In this document: piece by piece, positions 44,374 to 54,185 of the stretch
How positions within the stretch are numbered: the first letter of the stretch is position 1
Layout: each line of letters begins with the position of its first letter
Source of the DNA: Deltaproteobacteria bacterium
GTDB taxonomy: Bacteria; Desulfobacterota; Syntrophia; Syntrophales; JACQWR01
Reading direction: 5' to 3'
Length of the DNA stretch: 64,000 nucleotides
Assembly (NCBI GenBank): GCA_026388415.1
Contig: JAPLJV010000042.1
Location: forward strand, 30,009 to 94,008
Made by a program: the position numbers and the translations under genes
The notes under the pieces: generated by a model
Told to the model about the DNA's origin: nothing
Database searches by the model: none
Seen by the model: the letters and a program-made list of their open reading frames with translations, nothing else

Positions 44374-45196
44374 AGACAGCGGAATGCGCCCCCGAAAGTG
44401 CCTGGGGCAGTCTTTTCTGGAAGATAAAAACGTCATTAGTAAAATCATATTGGTTGCCGATATCCATGCTCAGGACATCGTTGTGGAAATTGGCGCAGGA
44501 TTGGGCATTATGACGGAGATACTGGCGTCTCAGGCCGGGAAGGTAATCGCCATTGACGTGGACCCGCGGATGACGGCAATTCTGCGGGAGCGCCTGCAAG
44601 ATCAACCCCGCGTCGAAATCATGGAAAGGGATGTCTTGACGTTTGATTTCTCAACGCTGCAAAATGACGACAAGGCATCGAAATTAAAGGTGATAGGCAA
44701 TATTCCCTATAATATTTCGACGCCCATATTATTTCACTTATTGGCATTTCGCCGGCATATTAGTTCTATGGTGCTGATGTTTCAAAAGGAAGTGGTGGAC
44801 AGGATTGTTGCTTCTCCGGGAACCAAAGAGTACGGGATTCCTTCCGTACTGATTTCCATGTTTACTGTTCCTACCAGGGAAATGAACGTGCCGGCCAGTT
44901 GTTTTTATCCTCAACCGAAGGTGGCATCTTCGGTAATTAAGATTGTTACGCGTGAAAAACCCTTATTTGATTTGGCAGACGAACTTTTTTTCTCTAAAAT
45001 TGTGAAAATTGCCTTTGCAATGCGCAGAAAAACGATCTTAAATAATTTGCGCGCCGCTGATTTACCGTTCTCGTCGGACGAAGAGATTGAAATCTTATTG
45101 GACCAGGCCGGCATCGAAGGCCGCAGGAGAGGGGAAACCCTGTCGCCGGAGGAATTCGGCCGTTTGAGCAATGTGTTTTTTGCCGCCCTGACATAA
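44348..45196 (+). CDS. rsmA: 16S rRNA dimethyladenosine transferase
   Basis: KsgA/RsmA methylates two adenines near the 3' end of 16S rRNA during small-subunit assembly. The 282-residue protein has CLGQSFLEDKNV, the SAM motif VVEIGAGLGIMTEIL and the catalytic NIPYNIS. The FYPQPKVASSVI region is also typical. Coupled to the DUF2062 gene. Confidence 0.95.
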   Translation: MTTVRSILRDSGMRPRKCLGQSFLEDKNVISKIILVADIHAQDIVVEIGAGLGIMTEILASQAGKVIAIDVDPRMTAILRERLQDQPRVEIMERDVLTFDFSTLQNDDKASKLKVIGNIPYNISTPILFHLLAFRRHISSMVLMFQKEVVDRIVASPGTKEYGIPSVLISMFTVPTREMNVPASCFYPQPKVASSVIKIVTREKPLFDLADELFFSKIVKIAFAMRRKTILNNLRAADLPFSSDEEIEILLDQAGIEGRRRGETLSPEEFGRLSNVFFAALT

Positions 45197-45216
45197 TAAG
45201 AAAGGAGTATTGTCAA

Positions 45217-45636
45217 ATGAAGGATAACACTTATGCTTTTATCATCAAAGACGGCCACTTTGAGAGCCTGTTGTATGCCTTTAATTTTGCCAGCATCGCC
45301 GCTGTCTCCAACAAGAAAGTCCGCATCCTTTTTGTCGGCTGGGCGGCCAGCAAGTTGATTAAAGGGAATCTGGAAGTAATTGATCTTCCCAGCTCCATCA
45401 GGGATCTGAAAGGTCATTTTATCGAACAATTAGAGAAGCATAAATGTAATGATCTGAGGGAATTGCTGGAAGTGGTTAAATCGGCGGGAGACGTGAAAAT
45501 CTATATTTGCACCTTAGCCGCGAGTATTTGGGGCGTAACCCGCGAAAACATGATCCCCGAAGTTGACGATATTATCGGTTCCCCCAATTTCCTGCTCCAG
45601 GAGGCGAAGGATGCCGAGCAGATTTTAACGTTTTAG
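45217..45636 (+). CDS. DsrE/DsrF-like family protein
   Basis: A 139-residue soluble protein. YAFNFASIAAVSNKKVRILF, then a helical middle and VKIYICTLAASIWGVTREN with a single conserved-type cysteine, resembles the DsrE/DsrF/DrsH-like fold used in sulfur relay and related small proteins. Which relay, if any, is unknown. It lies 20 bp after rsmA and 34 bp before hrpA. Confidence 0.65.
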   Translation: MKDNTYAFIIKDGHFESLLYAFNFASIAAVSNKKVRILFVGWAASKLIKGNLEVIDLPSSIRDLKGHFIEQLEKHKCNDLRELLEVVKSAGDVKIYICTLAASIWGVTRENMIPEVDDIIGSPNFLLQEAKDAEQILTF

Positions 45637-45670
45637 TAGGTGATTCAAAACCGCAGTTAGGCCACCGCTC

Positions 45671-48600
45671 ATGATCAACTTACCAGAAAAAGCACCGGCA
45701 GTGACAGCGGGCAGCAATAATACCGGCGGCCGGCAGACCTTACCGAAAAAAATAACTTATCCGCCCCATTTACCGATTGTCAGTAAAAAGCATGCCATTA
45801 TCACTGCCATCAGAAAACATCAGGTTGTTATCATTACTGGTGAAACAGGGTCCGGCAAGACTACCCAGATCCCCAAGATGTGCCTGGAGGCGGGACGGGG
45901 AAAGCATGGTTTAATAGGCTGCACCCAGCCGCGCCGCGTTGCCGCGATCGCCACAGCTAACCGCATCGCCGAGGAAATGGGGGAGGCGCTGGGCCTGTCC
46001 GTGGGATATAAAATCCGTTTTGACGATAAAAGCGGCAGCCGGCGGGGTATTAAGATCATGACGGACGGCATTCTGCTCATGGAGACGCAGGCCGATCCCC
46101 GTTTAAATGCCTACGACACGATCATTGTTGATGAAGCACATGAAAGAAGCCTCAATATTGATTTCATCCTGGGCATATTAAAGACGCTGCTCCGGAAACG
46201 AAAAAATCTGAAGGTGATCATCACTTCGGCCACCATAGATAGCGAAAAATTTTCCCGCTTCTTCGGCGACGCGCCGGTGATAGAAGTCTCGGGACGCACC
46301 TATCCCGTTGACGTCCATTATTTCCCCTTGGATCAAGACAGTGAAGGCAATGCCGAGCTGAGCGATCCTGAAGCAGCGGTGCGGGCCGTGGAGAAACTGC
46401 AGGATGAGCGTCTGGACGGCGACATCCTGATCTTCATGGCCACGGAACGGGACGTCCGAGAAACCTGTGAAATACTGAAGGGAAAATTCGACCGCCACAC
46501 GGTGATCCTGCCACTTTTTGCCCGCCTGCCCTGGTCGGAACAGCGTCGCATTTTCCAGCCGGGGAAATTTCTCAAGATTATCGTCGCCACCAATATTGCC
46601 GAAACATCGCTTACGATTCCGGGGGTCCGCTACGTTATTGACCCCGGTACCGCCCGCATAGCGCAATACAATCCCCGGATCCGCACCAACAGCCTGCCGG
46701 TCCAGGGAATATCACGCAGCAGCGCCGACCAGCGCAAGGGAAGGTGCGGTCGGGTGGCCAAGGGAATCTGCATCCGTCTCTACAGCGAAGAGGAATATAA
46801 TAATCGCCTCCAATTTACACCGCCGGAAATCATGCGGTCCAACCTGGCCGGTGTAATATTGAAGATGCTTTCCCTGCAGATCGGCGACATCGCGTCATTT
46901 CCCTTTATTGATCGTCCGCCCCAGCGAAGCTTCCAGGATGGCTTGGACAGCCTGCGGGAACTGGGGGCCATAGAAAAAACGACCGACGACGGCAGCGCCG
47001 TTAAACTGACCGAAAAGGGACGTCTCATGGCCCGGATTCCTCTGGATCCGCGTCTAGCCAGGATGCTGATTGAGGCCAGGAAAGAAGGCTGCCGGGAGGA
47101 AACAGCCATTATCGCCGCCGCCTTGAGCCTGCCTGATCCGCGCGAGCGGCCGGCAGAAAAGGAGATTGATGCCGACCGGATGAATGCCGTTTTTAAAGAT
47201 CCATCGTCCGACTTTATTACGCTGCTCAATATCTGGAAGGGATTCAGGGGCATACAATCCGGCAATAACTCCCGGAACAGGGTCAAAAAATATTGTCATG
47301 ACCATTTTCTTTCCTACAAAAGGATGGGTGAATGGCAGGACATTCATGCGCAGATCCAGGAGATAATGGGCAAATCAAGAAATATTTCCCCTGGCGCAGG
47401 CATTAAAGATTATCAGGCCCTTTACGCCGCCATCCACAAATCCATACTGAGCGGCTACCTGTCCAATATCGCCGTAAAAAAAGAAAAAAATATCTATCAG
47501 GCCACGCGTGGCCGGGAAATCATGCTTTTCCCAGGCTCCGGGCTTTTCAAAAAAGGCGGCAACTGGATTGTCGCGGCGGAGATTGTGGAGACATCCCGCG
47601 TTTTCGCCCGGATGTGCGCCAACATTGAATGTGACTGGCTCGAAGAGTTGGGCGGCGAGCTCTGCCGGTCCACTTATTCCGAGCCCCGCTGGGAGAAAAA
47701 TCGCGGCGAAGTCGTGGCTTCCGAACAGGTAACTCTCTTCGGTATGGTCATTGTCGTCAGGCGGCCGGTCTCATTCGGTCCCATCGCGCCCGAGGAAGCA
47801 GGCGCCATCTTTATCCGCGAGGCGCTGGTGGCCGGCGAAGTCAAAAATCCCCTGCCCTTCCATCTGCACAATCAAAAAATGGTACAAAACATTGCCGCCC
47901 TGGAGGACAAGATACGGAGGACCGATCTGCTCGTACCCGAGGAGGTCATCACCCAATTTTACGAGCAAAGACTGTCCGGAATTTACAACATCAAAACCCT
48001 GCAAAAGCTCATCAAAGACCGCGGCAGCGATAATTTTTTGCGGCTGCAGGAAAGTGATCTGCTGGTAAGTTTGCCCGATCCCGACGAACTCGCCCTCTAT
48101 CCTGATAAACTTGCATTTGGCCAGACAGATTTCCCGCTGGTATATAGTTTTGCCCCCGGCAACAGTCAGGACGGAGTCACCGTGAAGATTCCGCTGCACC
48201 TTGTTTCACTTATGGAGCCGGGCAAGGCAGACTGGCTGATTCCAGGCTTGCTGCGGGACAAGGTCAATTTTCTCCTCAAGGGCTTACCGAAGGAATATCG
48301 GAAAAAACTGCTGCCCTTGAACAGCGCCTGTGATTTTATCATCAAGGAGATGAAAGACCGACAGGGACATTTTATTTCCTTTTTGACGAGATTAATTTAT
48401 CAACGCTACAACGTAGAAATACCTGCCTCCGCCTGGCCGATGGAGGGTCTTCCCGAGCATCTGCGGATGCGTTTTGCCATCCTTGACGAGAAGAACAACG
48501 AGGTGGCCGCCAGCCGGGACATTTCGGTGCTGCAGGATGAAACCATCCGGCAGATAAAATCCCGGGCCTTTGAAGATTGCCGGATGTTATGGGAAAGGGC

Positions 48601-49483
48601 CGGCATCAGGGACTGGGATTTTGGCAAACTGCCGGTCCAGGTCGAACTTAAAGATGACCACAGTCTGGCCGGTTGGGCTTACCCGGCCTTGGCGCCTGCT
48701 GATGGGGCGGTGCAAATCAGGCTTTTTCAGCACCAGGATGAAGCTGAGTGTTGCCATAGAGAAGGCGTGATCGCCCTCTTCGCTCTGCGCTGCCATGATA
48801 AGCTGAAATACCTTAAAAAGAGCATTTCTTTAAATGAAGAGGCCAAGCTCTGGACGAAGTATTTGGGGGGAGCGAAGGTGATTGAGGCAGCTCTTTACAG
48901 GCGGACGCTGAAAAACCTTTTCGACCTCAATATCAGGACCGAGGCAGCCTTCCTCGCTCACGCCGATAAGGTTCAGGCCCAAATACTGACGGAAGGACAA
49001 GAAGTTTTGAAAGCGGCCTTGCCCATCTTAAAGACCTGTCATGAGACCACTGAAGGCCTCCGGTCAATAGCTTATGATAATCGAGCCAACCGGGCGGCCC
49101 AGGAATTTCTCGGCTATTTGCGAGATACCATGGCCCACATTGCCCCACCAGACTTCATGGAGCATTATTCTTCTGAAAGATTATTGCAGGCGCCCAGATT
49201 TCTTCGCGCCCTTACCATCGCAGCGCAAAGGGGAATTTTGCATCTCGAGAAGGCCATGGGGAAGGTAAAGGAAATGCAGTTGCTTGTCGAGGAGATGCAG
49301 AATATGATAGACTCAACTGCGGCGTCAGCATCGGCTGAAAAAATTAAAGTAATGGATGAATATTATTGGATGATCGAAGAATACCGGGTTTCTCTCTTTG
49401 CGCAGGAATTGAAGACCCTCTTCCCTATCTCCAGGAAAAAACTCGCGCAAAAAATGCACGAAATTAAAATGATGGTTTTCTAA
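45671..49483 (+). CDS. hrpA: ATP-dependent RNA helicase HrpA (DEAH box)
   Basis: A 1270-residue DEAH-box helicase, the usual length for HrpA. Walker A GETGSGKTT (57-65), GCTQPRRVAAIA, VDEAHERSLNID (about 153-164), SATID, then ATNIAETSLTIPGVRYVID and QRKGRCGRVAKG. The helicase-associated, OB-like and long HrpA-specific C-terminal regions follow. Role in mRNA or ribosome rescue is known for E. coli and inferred here. Confidence 0.95.
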   Translation: MINLPEKAPAVTAGSNNTGGRQTLPKKITYPPHLPIVSKKHAIITAIRKHQVVIITGETGSGKTTQIPKMCLEAGRGKHGLIGCTQPRRVAAIATANRIAEEMGEALGLSVGYKIRFDDKSGSRRGIKIMTDGILLMETQADPRLNAYDTIIVDEAHERSLNIDFILGILKTLLRKRKNLKVIITSATIDSEKFSRFFGDAPVIEVSGRTYPVDVHYFPLDQDSEGNAELSDPEAAVRAVEKLQDERLDGDILIFMATERDVRETCEILKGKFDRHTVILPLFARLPWSEQRRIFQPGKFLKIIVATNIAETSLTIPGVRYVIDPGTARIAQYNPRIRTNSLPVQGISRSSADQRKGRCGRVAKGICIRLYSEEEYNNRLQFTPPEIMRSNLAGVILKMLSLQIGDIASFPFIDRPPQRSFQDGLDSLRELGAIEKTTDDGSAVKLTEKGRLMARIPLDPRLARMLIEARKEGCREETAIIAAALSLPDPRERPAEKEIDADRMNAVFKDPSSDFITLLNIWKGFRGIQSGNNSRNRVKKYCHDHFLSYKRMGEWQDIHAQIQEIMGKSRNISPGAGIKDYQALYAAIHKSILSGYLSNIAVKKEKNIYQATRGREIMLFPGSGLFKKGGNWIVAAEIVETSRVFARMCANIECDWLEELGGELCRSTYSEPRWEKNRGEVVASEQVTLFGMVIVVRRPVSFGPIAPEEAGAIFIREALVAGEVKNPLPFHLHNQKMVQNIAALEDKIRRTDLLVPEEVITQFYEQRLSGIYNIKTLQKLIKDRGSDNFLRLQESDLLVSLPDPDELALYPDKLAFGQTDFPLVYSFAPGNSQDGVTVKIPLHLVSLMEPGKADWLIPGLLRDKVNFLLKGLPKEYRKKLLPLNSACDFIIKEMKDRQGHFISFLTRLIYQRYNVEIPASAWPMEGLPEHLRMRFAILDEKNNEVAASRDISVLQDETIRQIKSRAFEDCRMLWERAGIRDWDFGKLPVQVELKDDHSLAGWAYPALAPADGAVQIRLFQHQDEAECCHREGVIALFALRCHDKLKYLKKSISLNEEAKLWTKYLGGAKVIEAALYRRTLKNLFDLNIRTEAAFLAHADKVQAQILTEGQEVLKAALPILKTCHETTEGLRSIAYDNRANRAAQEFLGYLRDTMAHIAPPDFMEHYSSERLLQAPRFLRALTIAAQRGILHLEKAMGKVKEMQLLVEEMQNMIDSTAASASAEKIKVMDEYYWMIEEYRVSLFAQELKTLFPISRKKLAQKMHEIKMMVF

Positions 49484-49493
49484 GGAGAACAAA

Positions 49494-50096
49494 TTGCGGC
49501 TGACCCTCGTTAGACACGGTGAAACACTCTGGAATCAGGCGAAAAAGATCCAGGGCATTGCGGACATTGAGCTGAGCAATCTGGGCCTCGAGCAGGCTGA
49601 GAAACTCGCCCTTTCCTTGCAGAACGAAAATTTTGACAGGATAATCAGCAGTCCCTTGAAGCGGGCCTACGCTACGGCCCAGGCCATCGCCGTGCATCAC
49701 GCACTGCCCATTACCGTGGAAAATGATTTGCACGAACTGAATGCCGGAGAACTTGAAGGCCTGACTTTTCCTGAACTCCAGCTCCGCTATGGCGAATTTC
49801 TGAGCAAGTGGCTGGGCGACCATTCCTCCGTGACCATGCCGCAAGGCGAGTCGTTGCAGGATGTGCAGGATCGCGTATGGCCGGTCATCCAGAGGATCAC
49901 AAAAACGTCTGAAAATGCCCTCGTCGTCTCCCACAGTTTTGTAATTATAACCATCCTCTGCAAAGCCCGGAATCTGAGCCTTTCTCATGCGAAAGAAATG
50001 CGCGTGGGCGTAGCCTCCAAGACCTGTCTGGAGGTTGAAAACGGCACGATGGATGTGGTGTCATTCAACGATACTGATCATTTGCGCCATAGTTGA
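49494..50096 (+). CDS. Histidine phosphatase family protein (CobC/GpmB-like)
   Basis: A 200-residue phosphatase of the phosphoglycerate mutase superfamily. The phospho-histidine lies in LVRHGETLWNQ (R-H-G at 7-9), with SSPLKRAYATAQAI, the proton-donor region HELNAGELEGL, and VVSHSFVI. The substrate is unknown; CobC and general phosphatases look alike. TTG start with AAGGAG upstream. Its stop overlaps the uvrC ATG. Confidence 0.88.
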   Translation: MRLTLVRHGETLWNQAKKIQGIADIELSNLGLEQAEKLALSLQNENFDRIISSPLKRAYATAQAIAVHHALPITVENDLHELNAGELEGLTFPELQLRYGEFLSKWLGDHSSVTMPQGESLQDVQDRVWPVIQRITKTSENALVVSHSFVIITILCKARNLSLSHAKEMRVGVASKTCLEVENGTMDVVSFNDTDHLRHS

Positions 50097-51976
50097 TGCC
50101 AAGGCAATCTGATATGACCGAACATTGGCAGGATGACATCAAAAACGCACCGCGGGCGCCCGGCGTCTATATAATGAAAGACGGCGACGGCAAGGTCATC
50201 TACGTGGGTAAGGCCAATGACCTCGGAATCCGCACCCGCGCCTATCTTAATCTCACGGACAAGCGTTCCATGCTCCCCTTTCTGACTTCCAGGATCAGGT
50301 CCGTGGAATTTATCGTCACGGAGACGGAAAAAGAAGCGTTAATCCTCGAAAACAACTTAATCAAGCAGCACCGTCCGCGCTATAATATATTTTTCCGCGA
50401 TGACAAGACCTATTTCAGCATCCGGATCGAGCTGCAAAAACAGCCCTTCCCGCGGCTGCAGTTAGTAAGACAGGTAAAAAAAGACGGGGCGCGGTATTTT
50501 GGCCCCTACCCTTCCAGCAGTGCGGCCAAGGAAACACTCCATTTTCTGCAATCCATCTTCTCACTGCGCACGTGCCAGGACCGGGTATTTACCAACCACC
50601 ATCGCCGACCCTGCCTTGAATACCAGATCAAGCGCTGTCTCGCCCCCTGCGCCGGCCTCGTGGATGGCGACACTTATGGTCGCCTGGTCAGGGATAGTAT
50701 CGTTTTTCTGGAAGGCCGGGGCAAAGGATTGCTTGCTGATCTTGCTGCACGGATGAAAACTGCCGCCGCCGAGCTGAACTTTGAGGAAGCGTGCCTGCTC
50801 AGAGACCGGATCGCCGCGATCGAAACGACGCTGGAAAAGCAGCGGATCGTATCTGCCCAGTTCAAGGATCAGGATGTCTTCGGACTTTACCGCAAGGGGG
50901 ACCAGACCCAGATCCTGGTTTTTCAGATCAGAAACGGAAAGCTGCTCGGAAAGAATGCATTTCCTCTCATCGGACTCAGGACGGAATCGGCTGAAATATT
51001 GTCGGCGCTGATAATCCAGTATTATGATGGCAACAGCGATATACCAGCCGAAATTATCATCCCCTGCCCTCTTGAAGACGGCGCGGTGATCGCCGAATGG
51101 CTCACCGACAAAAGAGGCAAGAAGGCCTCTCTGCGTACGCCTAGACAGGGCCCGGCCAGGGATCTTTTAATGATGGCCGCCGACAATGCGCAAAGCATGT
51201 TCGAGGCGGGACAGCAAGGTCGGGATAATGCTGAGGCCGCTCTGCTGCAACTGACTCGGACGCTGGGGCTTAAAAACACGCCCCGGCACATGGAAGGCGT
51301 GGATATTTCCAATGTCTCCGGGAAATACGCCGTCGGTTCGCTCGTAACCTTCGAGGACGGCAGGCCCTGGAAAGAAGGCTACCGCCGCTATCGCATCCGC
51401 ACCATAGCGGAAATGGACGACTATGGCATGATGCGCGAAATCCTGCACAGACGCTATGCCAAAAGAGAAAATTTGCCCGATCTCCTGATGGTGGATGGCG
51501 GCAAGGGTCAACTCAATGTCGCCACTACCCTCTGCCATGATCTGGGTATTGACAGCGTTGATATCATCAGCCTGGCCAAGGAAAAATCTACTACTTCGCC
51601 GGTATCACTCACCAAGTTGGAAGACCGGGTTTACCTGCCCCGCCGCAAAGATCCTGTTTACATTGCCCGATATCCACAGGCCTGCTTTCTGCTTCAGCAA
51701 CTGCGGGACGAGGCCCATCGCTTTGCCCTGGCCTATCACCATAAGTTGAAAGAGCGGCAGGATTTTCATTCTCTTTTGGACGAAATCCCGGGGATAGGCA
51801 AGGCCAGGAAAAAGGAATTACTTTCCCATTTCGGCGATATCGAAAAAGTTACCGCCGCTGCCACAGAAGACTTGCAAAAGGTCAAGGGAATCAGTAAGGG
51901 GCTCGCAGATATTGTGCATGCTTTTCTAAATAACAAGGGCCAATTGCAAAACTCGTCACACCGGTGCTCTGTTTAG
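50096..51976 (+). CDS. uvrC: Excinuclease ABC subunit C
   Basis: Nucleotide excision repair nuclease of about 626 residues, normal length. The N-terminal GIY-YIG domain reads APGVYIMKDGDGKVIYVGKA. Then the Cys-rich CLEYQIKRCLAPCAG, a UVR motif (ELNFEEACLLRDRI), the RNase H-like half with GVDISNVSGKYAVGS and LMVDGGKGQLNVA, and a C-terminal helix-hairpin-helix pair (LDEIPGIGKARKKELL). ATG at 50096 overlaps the phosphatase TGA. The last eight or so codons and the stop lie within a dispersed repeat. Confidence 0.95.
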   Translation: MPRQSDMTEHWQDDIKNAPRAPGVYIMKDGDGKVIYVGKANDLGIRTRAYLNLTDKRSMLPFLTSRIRSVEFIVTETEKEALILENNLIKQHRPRYNIFFRDDKTYFSIRIELQKQPFPRLQLVRQVKKDGARYFGPYPSSSAAKETLHFLQSIFSLRTCQDRVFTNHHRRPCLEYQIKRCLAPCAGLVDGDTYGRLVRDSIVFLEGRGKGLLADLAARMKTAAAELNFEEACLLRDRIAAIETTLEKQRIVSAQFKDQDVFGLYRKGDQTQILVFQIRNGKLLGKNAFPLIGLRTESAEILSALIIQYYDGNSDIPAEIIIPCPLEDGAVIAEWLTDKRGKKASLRTPRQGPARDLLMMAADNAQSMFEAGQQGRDNAEAALLQLTRTLGLKNTPRHMEGVDISNVSGKYAVGSLVTFEDGRPWKEGYRRYRIRTIAEMDDYGMMREILHRRYAKRENLPDLLMVDGGKGQLNVATTLCHDLGIDSVDIISLAKEKSTTSPVSLTKLEDRVYLPRRKDPVYIARYPQACFLLQQLRDEAHRFALAYHHKLKERQDFHSLLDEIPGIGKARKKELLSHFGDIEKVTAAATEDLQKVKGISKGLADIVHAFLNNKGQLQNSSHRCSV

Positions 51977-52020
51977 TCCTCGCTTGACGGGGAAAAACCG
52001 GTGTCCAGCGCTCTTGTAAC
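51947..52020 (+). repeat. Dispersed palindromic repeat, copy B
   Basis: Contains GTCACACCGGTG, about 25 extra bases, ACCGGTGTCCA and TCTTGTAAC. Same words and order as copy A at 2972-3018 on the minus strand. It begins inside uvrC and supplies the end of that gene. Confidence 0.7.
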
Positions 52021-52035
52021 GCAATGAAATTCTGG

Positions 52036-52055
52036 ATTCCGGCTTCCGCCGGAAT
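52036..52055 (+). terminator. Hairpin between uvrC and ogt
   Basis: ATTCCGGC, TTCC, GCCGGAAT: 8-bp perfect stem, a widespread dispersed palindrome type. It has no T run, so terminator action is uncertain. Confidence 0.5.
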
Positions 52056-52117
52056 GACCTGCGGGGCATTTATGCGACTTTTGCAATTGCCTCGCCAGAT
52101 ATAAATAGTAGGATTTA

Positions 52118-52678
52118 ATGGTTTACTATACTCTGGTTAAATTATCTATCGGCGAGGTAGGGCTGGTATGGCGACTTTCTGCCGATTCGCCCCAGCTTGT
52201 CAGAGTCATCCTTCCCGAGGATCGCCTGTCCACCCTTACCCTGCTGCGGCAATCCTACCCGGAGGCGCGATCAGGTTCGCATCCTGTGATCGTCAGTATC
52301 GGCCGTCAATTGGAAGAGTATGATCAGGGGATGGAGATTAACTTTTCTGTCCCGGAAGCGGGACCACAACGCTGGAGCGACTTCTACCGGCAGGTATGGA
52401 CAGCGACCAGCCATATTCCGCGTGGGAAAGTAAGCACCTATGGTCAGGTGGCGAGTAATATCTCTCATCCCCGTGCTGCCCGGGCGGTGGGAACGGCGCT
52501 GGGGGCAAATCCCTTTCCCCTGCTGATCCCCTGCCACCGGGTTATATTAGCGAGCGGTGAGTTGGGTAATTATTCCGCCGGAGGTCCAGCAGCCAAGCGA
52601 CGGCTGCTCGCCAGGGAGGGCGTGTTTTTTGACAGCCGGGGCCGGGTAATAAAACCGGTTCACCCGGTTGCTTCGTAA
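52118..52678 (+). CDS. ogt: Methylated-DNA--protein-cysteine methyltransferase
   Basis: Suicide DNA repair protein that removes alkyl groups from O6-guanine. The 186-residue protein has the acceptor Cys139 in LIPCHRV, then GELGNYSAGGPAAKRRLL, and the helix-turn-helix region KVSTYGQVASNI with arginine finger ARAVGTALGANP. The N-terminal 80 residues match the Ogt-type domain only weakly. Confidence 0.92.
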   Translation: MVYYTLVKLSIGEVGLVWRLSADSPQLVRVILPEDRLSTLTLLRQSYPEARSGSHPVIVSIGRQLEEYDQGMEINFSVPEAGPQRWSDFYRQVWTATSHIPRGKVSTYGQVASNISHPRAARAVGTALGANPFPLLIPCHRVILASGELGNYSAGGPAAKRRLLAREGVFFDSRGRVIKPVHPVAS

Positions 52679-52723
52679 TCTATGAATTAATAAACACTTC
52701 AGCTTTCAGTAAACTTGGTAATT

Positions 52724-53980
52724 TCAGCTTTTCCCAATACCCCCCTTACCATCATGTTCTTCATCCTTATATCGTTCCTGTATTTGTCGCAGTACAGGGA
52801 GGCATAAAAAGAAATGATCAATCAGTTCCGGATCAAAACTTGATCCCTTGCCGGCATCCATTTCCCGCAGCACCTCCTCCTCCGGCCATGGCTGCTTGTA
52901 ACTCCGTTTTGAAGATAGTGCATCAAATACATCGGCAATAGCCGTTATCCTTCCATAGAGGGGAACATCGGCGCCAGCATTTATCCTAACGTTTCCGGAC
53001 ATTCCATTACTCTCTGATACCTTTTTCGGGCTCACATAACCAGGATATCCTTTCCCATCCCAGCGCTCATGGTGATACAGGGCAACTTCACCTGCCGTCT
53101 CATCAAACTCGGAACTCTTATCAGCAAATAAATTGGCACCTAAAATGGTATGCTGCTTCATTATTGCATATTCATCTTCGGTAAGACGGCTCGGTTTTTT
53201 TAATATGGTGTCGGAAATAGCCACTTTTCCAACATCATGAAGCATCGCGGCCATCCTCAAGGTATCTCTATTGGTATGGATTTGCTCCGTGGGCACCCCG
53301 TTTTTTTTCGCCCATGACTCATAGATCTCAACGGCAAAACCTCCAACCCGATTTACGTGGGGACCGGTTTCTGAAGGGTCGCGCATTTCGGCCATCTTGA
53401 TTGTTCTCAAAATCATCTGTCGTGTCATCTGCGCACGCTCAAGCGCAATTGCAGCCATTCCGGCAAATATATCCATGGTTCTTTCTGTTTCTCCGTAAAA
53501 ACAAGTATTTTGCTCCCCCCCTCGCTTGGCGTTTATAACCTGTAGGACACCCACTATATTACCTCGGATAGTTTTGAGAGGAATGCTCAACATGCAACTG
53601 GTCCAATAACCGGAAGCCTCGTCAAAAGCGCGATTGAAATGAAAGGGAAGTGTCGGATCCATTCGCTCTGTATCTTCAATATTCAATGACTGACCGGTCA
53701 AGGCCACATAGCCGGCAATACTTTCTTTGTTGACAGGGATTTCAAAATTTTTATAGATCAGCTTTTCGCCTTCCGGCAGGCGTTTCTGGAGCGTCTCATT
53801 CTGAGTGTAGCTGAATTTAAGATTATTGCCCTCTTTTAGATAAATTGATCCGGCGTCTGCACCGGCAAAGGTCCTTGCCATTGTAAGGATATGCTCCATC
53901 AGAATATCTATGTCTTTGACCTGGTTAAGCTCCTTGCTTAAATTTACTATGGCATCTATCTTTGTCTGCTCTGAATCCAT
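52724..53980 (-). CDS. GAF and HD-GYP domain protein, predicted cyclic-di-GMP phosphodiesterase
   Basis: A 418-residue protein. GAF domain at about 20-185, then HD-GYP at about 195-395. Metal and catalytic residues: MAAMLHDVGKVAI and HHERWDGKGYPGYVS, followed by ITAIADVFDALSSKRSYK. The HD, HHExxDGxGYP and IAD motifs are intact, so it is likely active on cyclic di-GMP or a related dinucleotide. The GAF ligand is unknown. A 37-residue insertion-like stretch (VSPKKVSESNGMSGNVRIN) separates two of the motifs. Confidence 0.92.
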   Translation of the reverse strand: MDSEQTKIDAIVNLSKELNQVKDIDILMEHILTMARTFAGADAGSIYLKEGNNLKFSYTQNETLQKRLPEGEKLIYKNFEIPVNKESIAGYVALTGQSLNIEDTERMDPTLPFHFNRAFDEASGYWTSCMLSIPLKTIRGNIVGVLQVINAKRGGEQNTCFYGETERTMDIFAGMAAIALERAQMTRQMILRTIKMAEMRDPSETGPHVNRVGGFAVEIYESWAKKNGVPTEQIHTNRDTLRMAAMLHDVGKVAISDTILKKPSRLTEDEYAIMKQHTILGANLFADKSSEFDETAGEVALYHHERWDGKGYPGYVSPKKVSESNGMSGNVRINAGADVPLYGRITAIADVFDALSSKRSYKQPWPEEEVLREMDAGKGSSFDPELIDHFFLCLPVLRQIQERYKDEEHDGKGGIGKS

Positions 53981-54185
53981 GACATCTCTCCTGTTTAATA
54001 CGCCAGAATATCCTTAGGTTTTAGTATATGGAGTCTTTCAATGATAGTCAAGTTTGCCGGTAAAAATCAGCCACACGGTTCACGAGGTAAGTTTGCTACC
54101 TATTATTCCATTGACATATAAAACTCTTGTTCTTATAGTTTACCAATAAGGTAAAAGTTTTATTTAATCACCGGAGAAGAAATTG

